Shown: positions 63,073 through 64,000 of the stretch, in pieces
Position numbering within the stretch: position 1 is the first letter of the stretch
How the letters are laid out: each line of letters begins with the position of its first letter
Notes under the pieces: model-generated
Told to the model about the DNA's origin: nothing
The model's database searches: none
The model's input: the letters and a program-made list of their open reading frames with translations, nothing else
Origin: UBA8106 sp964569695
GTDB lineage: Bacteria; Acidobacteriota; Vicinamibacteria; Vicinamibacterales; UBA823
DNA length: 64,000 nucleotides
Direction of reading: 5' to 3'
Assembly (NCBI GenBank): GCA_964569695.1
Contig: CAZMUA010000004.1
Location: 62,001-126,000 of the forward strand
Made by a program: the position numbers and the translations under genes

Positions 63073-63088
63073 AAACTATTGCTAGATC

Positions 63089-63640
63089 ATGATTAACACT
63101 TTAAAACAAATTTTCCTAAGTCTCTTAATTGTTATCGTGCTGTTCACCGGTCGGGGTGCATCTGCAGAGTGTCCATCCTGGGACGAACTTTATATGGATG
63201 ACAGTCTTATCGAATTAACCATTAGCGATCCCAGCATGGCCGGGCTGCGCATGTGGTTCGTTTATGTCAATCCACCGACGTTAGGACAATGCACACTTGG
63301 ACAGGAGCCCTACAACGAAGTTCGTGAAAGCCTGCTAAAGGATCCAAGCACGCAACATCTGTTCTGGATCGGCCTAGAAGGTCAACTGCTAGATCTGTTT
63401 CGCACAGAGCGCTTTTATATGATCCAAGGCGATCAACGGCTCGATGTAATACGTCGCCTTGACCTCAATCTCCCAACCGGCTTGATTCAGAATGGGCCAG
63501 CACTAAGCGGAGAAGCGCTTCTGCTATTCAAAGGTGTGATTGATTTTACAGAACCAGTGACGATTTTCTATGAAGGCGTCATGGGTTCAGTGCCAGGCGA
63601 GTACTGGTTCTCGGAAAAATACGTTGACTCGAAACACTAA
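63089..63640 (+). CDS. exported protein of unknown function
   Basis: I do not recognise this 183-residue protein. It has a signal peptide (FLSLLIVIVLFTGRGASAE) and a mature part with two Cys (ECPSW, GQCTLGQ) that could form a disulfide. It starts 16 nt after the FMN-binding gene, so it is probably co-transcribed and may be its extracytoplasmic partner. Confidence 0.6.
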   Translation: MINTLKQIFLSLLIVIVLFTGRGASAECPSWDELYMDDSLIELTISDPSMAGLRMWFVYVNPPTLGQCTLGQEPYNEVRESLLKDPSTQHLFWIGLEGQLLDLFRTERFYMIQGDQRLDVIRRLDLNLPTGLIQNGPALSGEALLLFKGVIDFTEPVTIFYEGVMGSVPGEYWFSEKYVDSKH

Positions 63641-63687
63641 GACTGGACACCTGAAATCTTTGATCACAGGTTTATAGAAATTAACGA

Positions 63688-64000
63688 TTAGTGAACAGGG
63701 ATTCTACCAAGACTGATCAGGTTAGCGAGAAGTTGGTATGCGCCGGTAGTACCAGCAGGCAATTGGCGCCAAAGCCCTAGGCCAACGTACATCCAGCGAC
63801 CAGCGCCCACCCGAGCTTCAACCAAGGCGCCGCGCTTAGGCCCAGCATTAAACTTAAACGAGTCTTCGATCTGAACAAGGTCAACATACTCTGGATCACG
63901 ATCGCCAAGAAAATATAAGCCACGCTCCTGTATCCAACCGTTCCAAGTATTTTCAGTAATTTGATTAGGTGTCATAAACACTGAATGTTCTGGCACGAGA
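63688..64000 (-). CDS. C-terminal end of a PIG-L family deacetylase-like protein, 5' part cut
   Basis: About 104 C-terminal residues are visible and the frame is open to the right edge. TENTWNGWIQERGLYFLGDRD, ALVEARVGAGRWMYVGLGL and WRQLPAGTTGAYQLLANLI match the C-terminal domain that follows PIG-L-type deacetylase domains in Acidobacteria-like proteins. The catalytic domain is outside the window, so the call relies on recall of that ending. Confidence 0.65.
   Translation of the reverse strand, partial: LVPEHSVFMTPNQITENTWNGWIQERGLYFLGDRDPEYVDLVQIEDSFKFNAGPKRGALVEARVGAGRWMYVGLGLWRQLPAGTTGAYQLLANLISLGRIPVH

Overview
The window looks like chromosome from an uncultivated, free-living, aerobic heterotroph with a middling GC content (about half, judged by eye). 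Dense operons, short intergenic gaps, a Sdh1-type succinate dehydrogenase, a three-subunit proton-translocating transhydrogenase, a PIG-L-type C-terminal domain and a QPDF-repeat propeller protein together suggest an Acidobacteriota-like lineage. That placement is an inference of low to moderate confidence, because no rRNA or tRNA gene is present. I saw no IS element, prophage or CRISPR array.

Region 1-12.3 kb: a minus-strand run (thioesterase, a hidden UGA-containing glutaredoxin-like gene, LACTB2-like hydrolase, M20 peptidase) diverges from a tandem ThyX-like protein. Housekeeping genes follow: peptide deformylase, Nudix, ThiI, an isoprenoid pair (FAD reductase and squalene/phytoene synthase family), PduO-type cobalamin adenosyltransferase, a MutY lacking its C-terminal domain next to a MutT, and YgfZ. 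The best find of the window is at 1761-1967: a 68-residue UXX-star-type selenoprotein whose in-frame UGA is followed by a hairpin that fits the bacterial SECIS rules.

Region 12.3-26.6 kb: an exported alpha/beta-hydrolase-fold protein without its nucleophile, pntAA-pntAB-pntB plus an FHA protein, an MBL hydrolase, a threonine dehydratase, an SDR, a divergent malate-dehydrogenase-like protein, lipB-lpd, an HU-family protein, queF, an Smr protein, a TSUP exporter with a DUF1634 partner, and panE.

Region 27-45.5 kb: an iodotyrosine-deiodinase-like nitroreductase; a ribA-dpaL-permease-phosphatase operon; an AIR-synthase-like protein; an SDH operon preceded by a DUF6526 gene; then a catabolic-looking island with a GcvT-fold protein diverging from two paralogous FAD oxidoreductases, an aldehyde dehydrogenase and a D-threonine-aldolase-like enzyme, closed by a MerR regulator and a pterin dehydratase.

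Region 45.5-64 kb: a BLH-type phosphatase, an aromatic amino acid decarboxylase family protein, SixA, an M3 peptidase, and a molybdate-type ABC pair (no modA) diverging from a HTH-TOBE regulator with two palindromes between them. Next comes a six-gene minus-strand operon (QPDF-repeat protein, MFS, UbiD, HpaB-type hydroxylase, a PBP2-fold protein without signal peptide, LigB-type dioxygenase) that reads as an undescribed aromatic catabolic route. Its first gene carries an in-frame UGA at codon 60. The window closes with an FMN-binding protein, an exported protein of unknown function and the end of a PIG-L-type protein.
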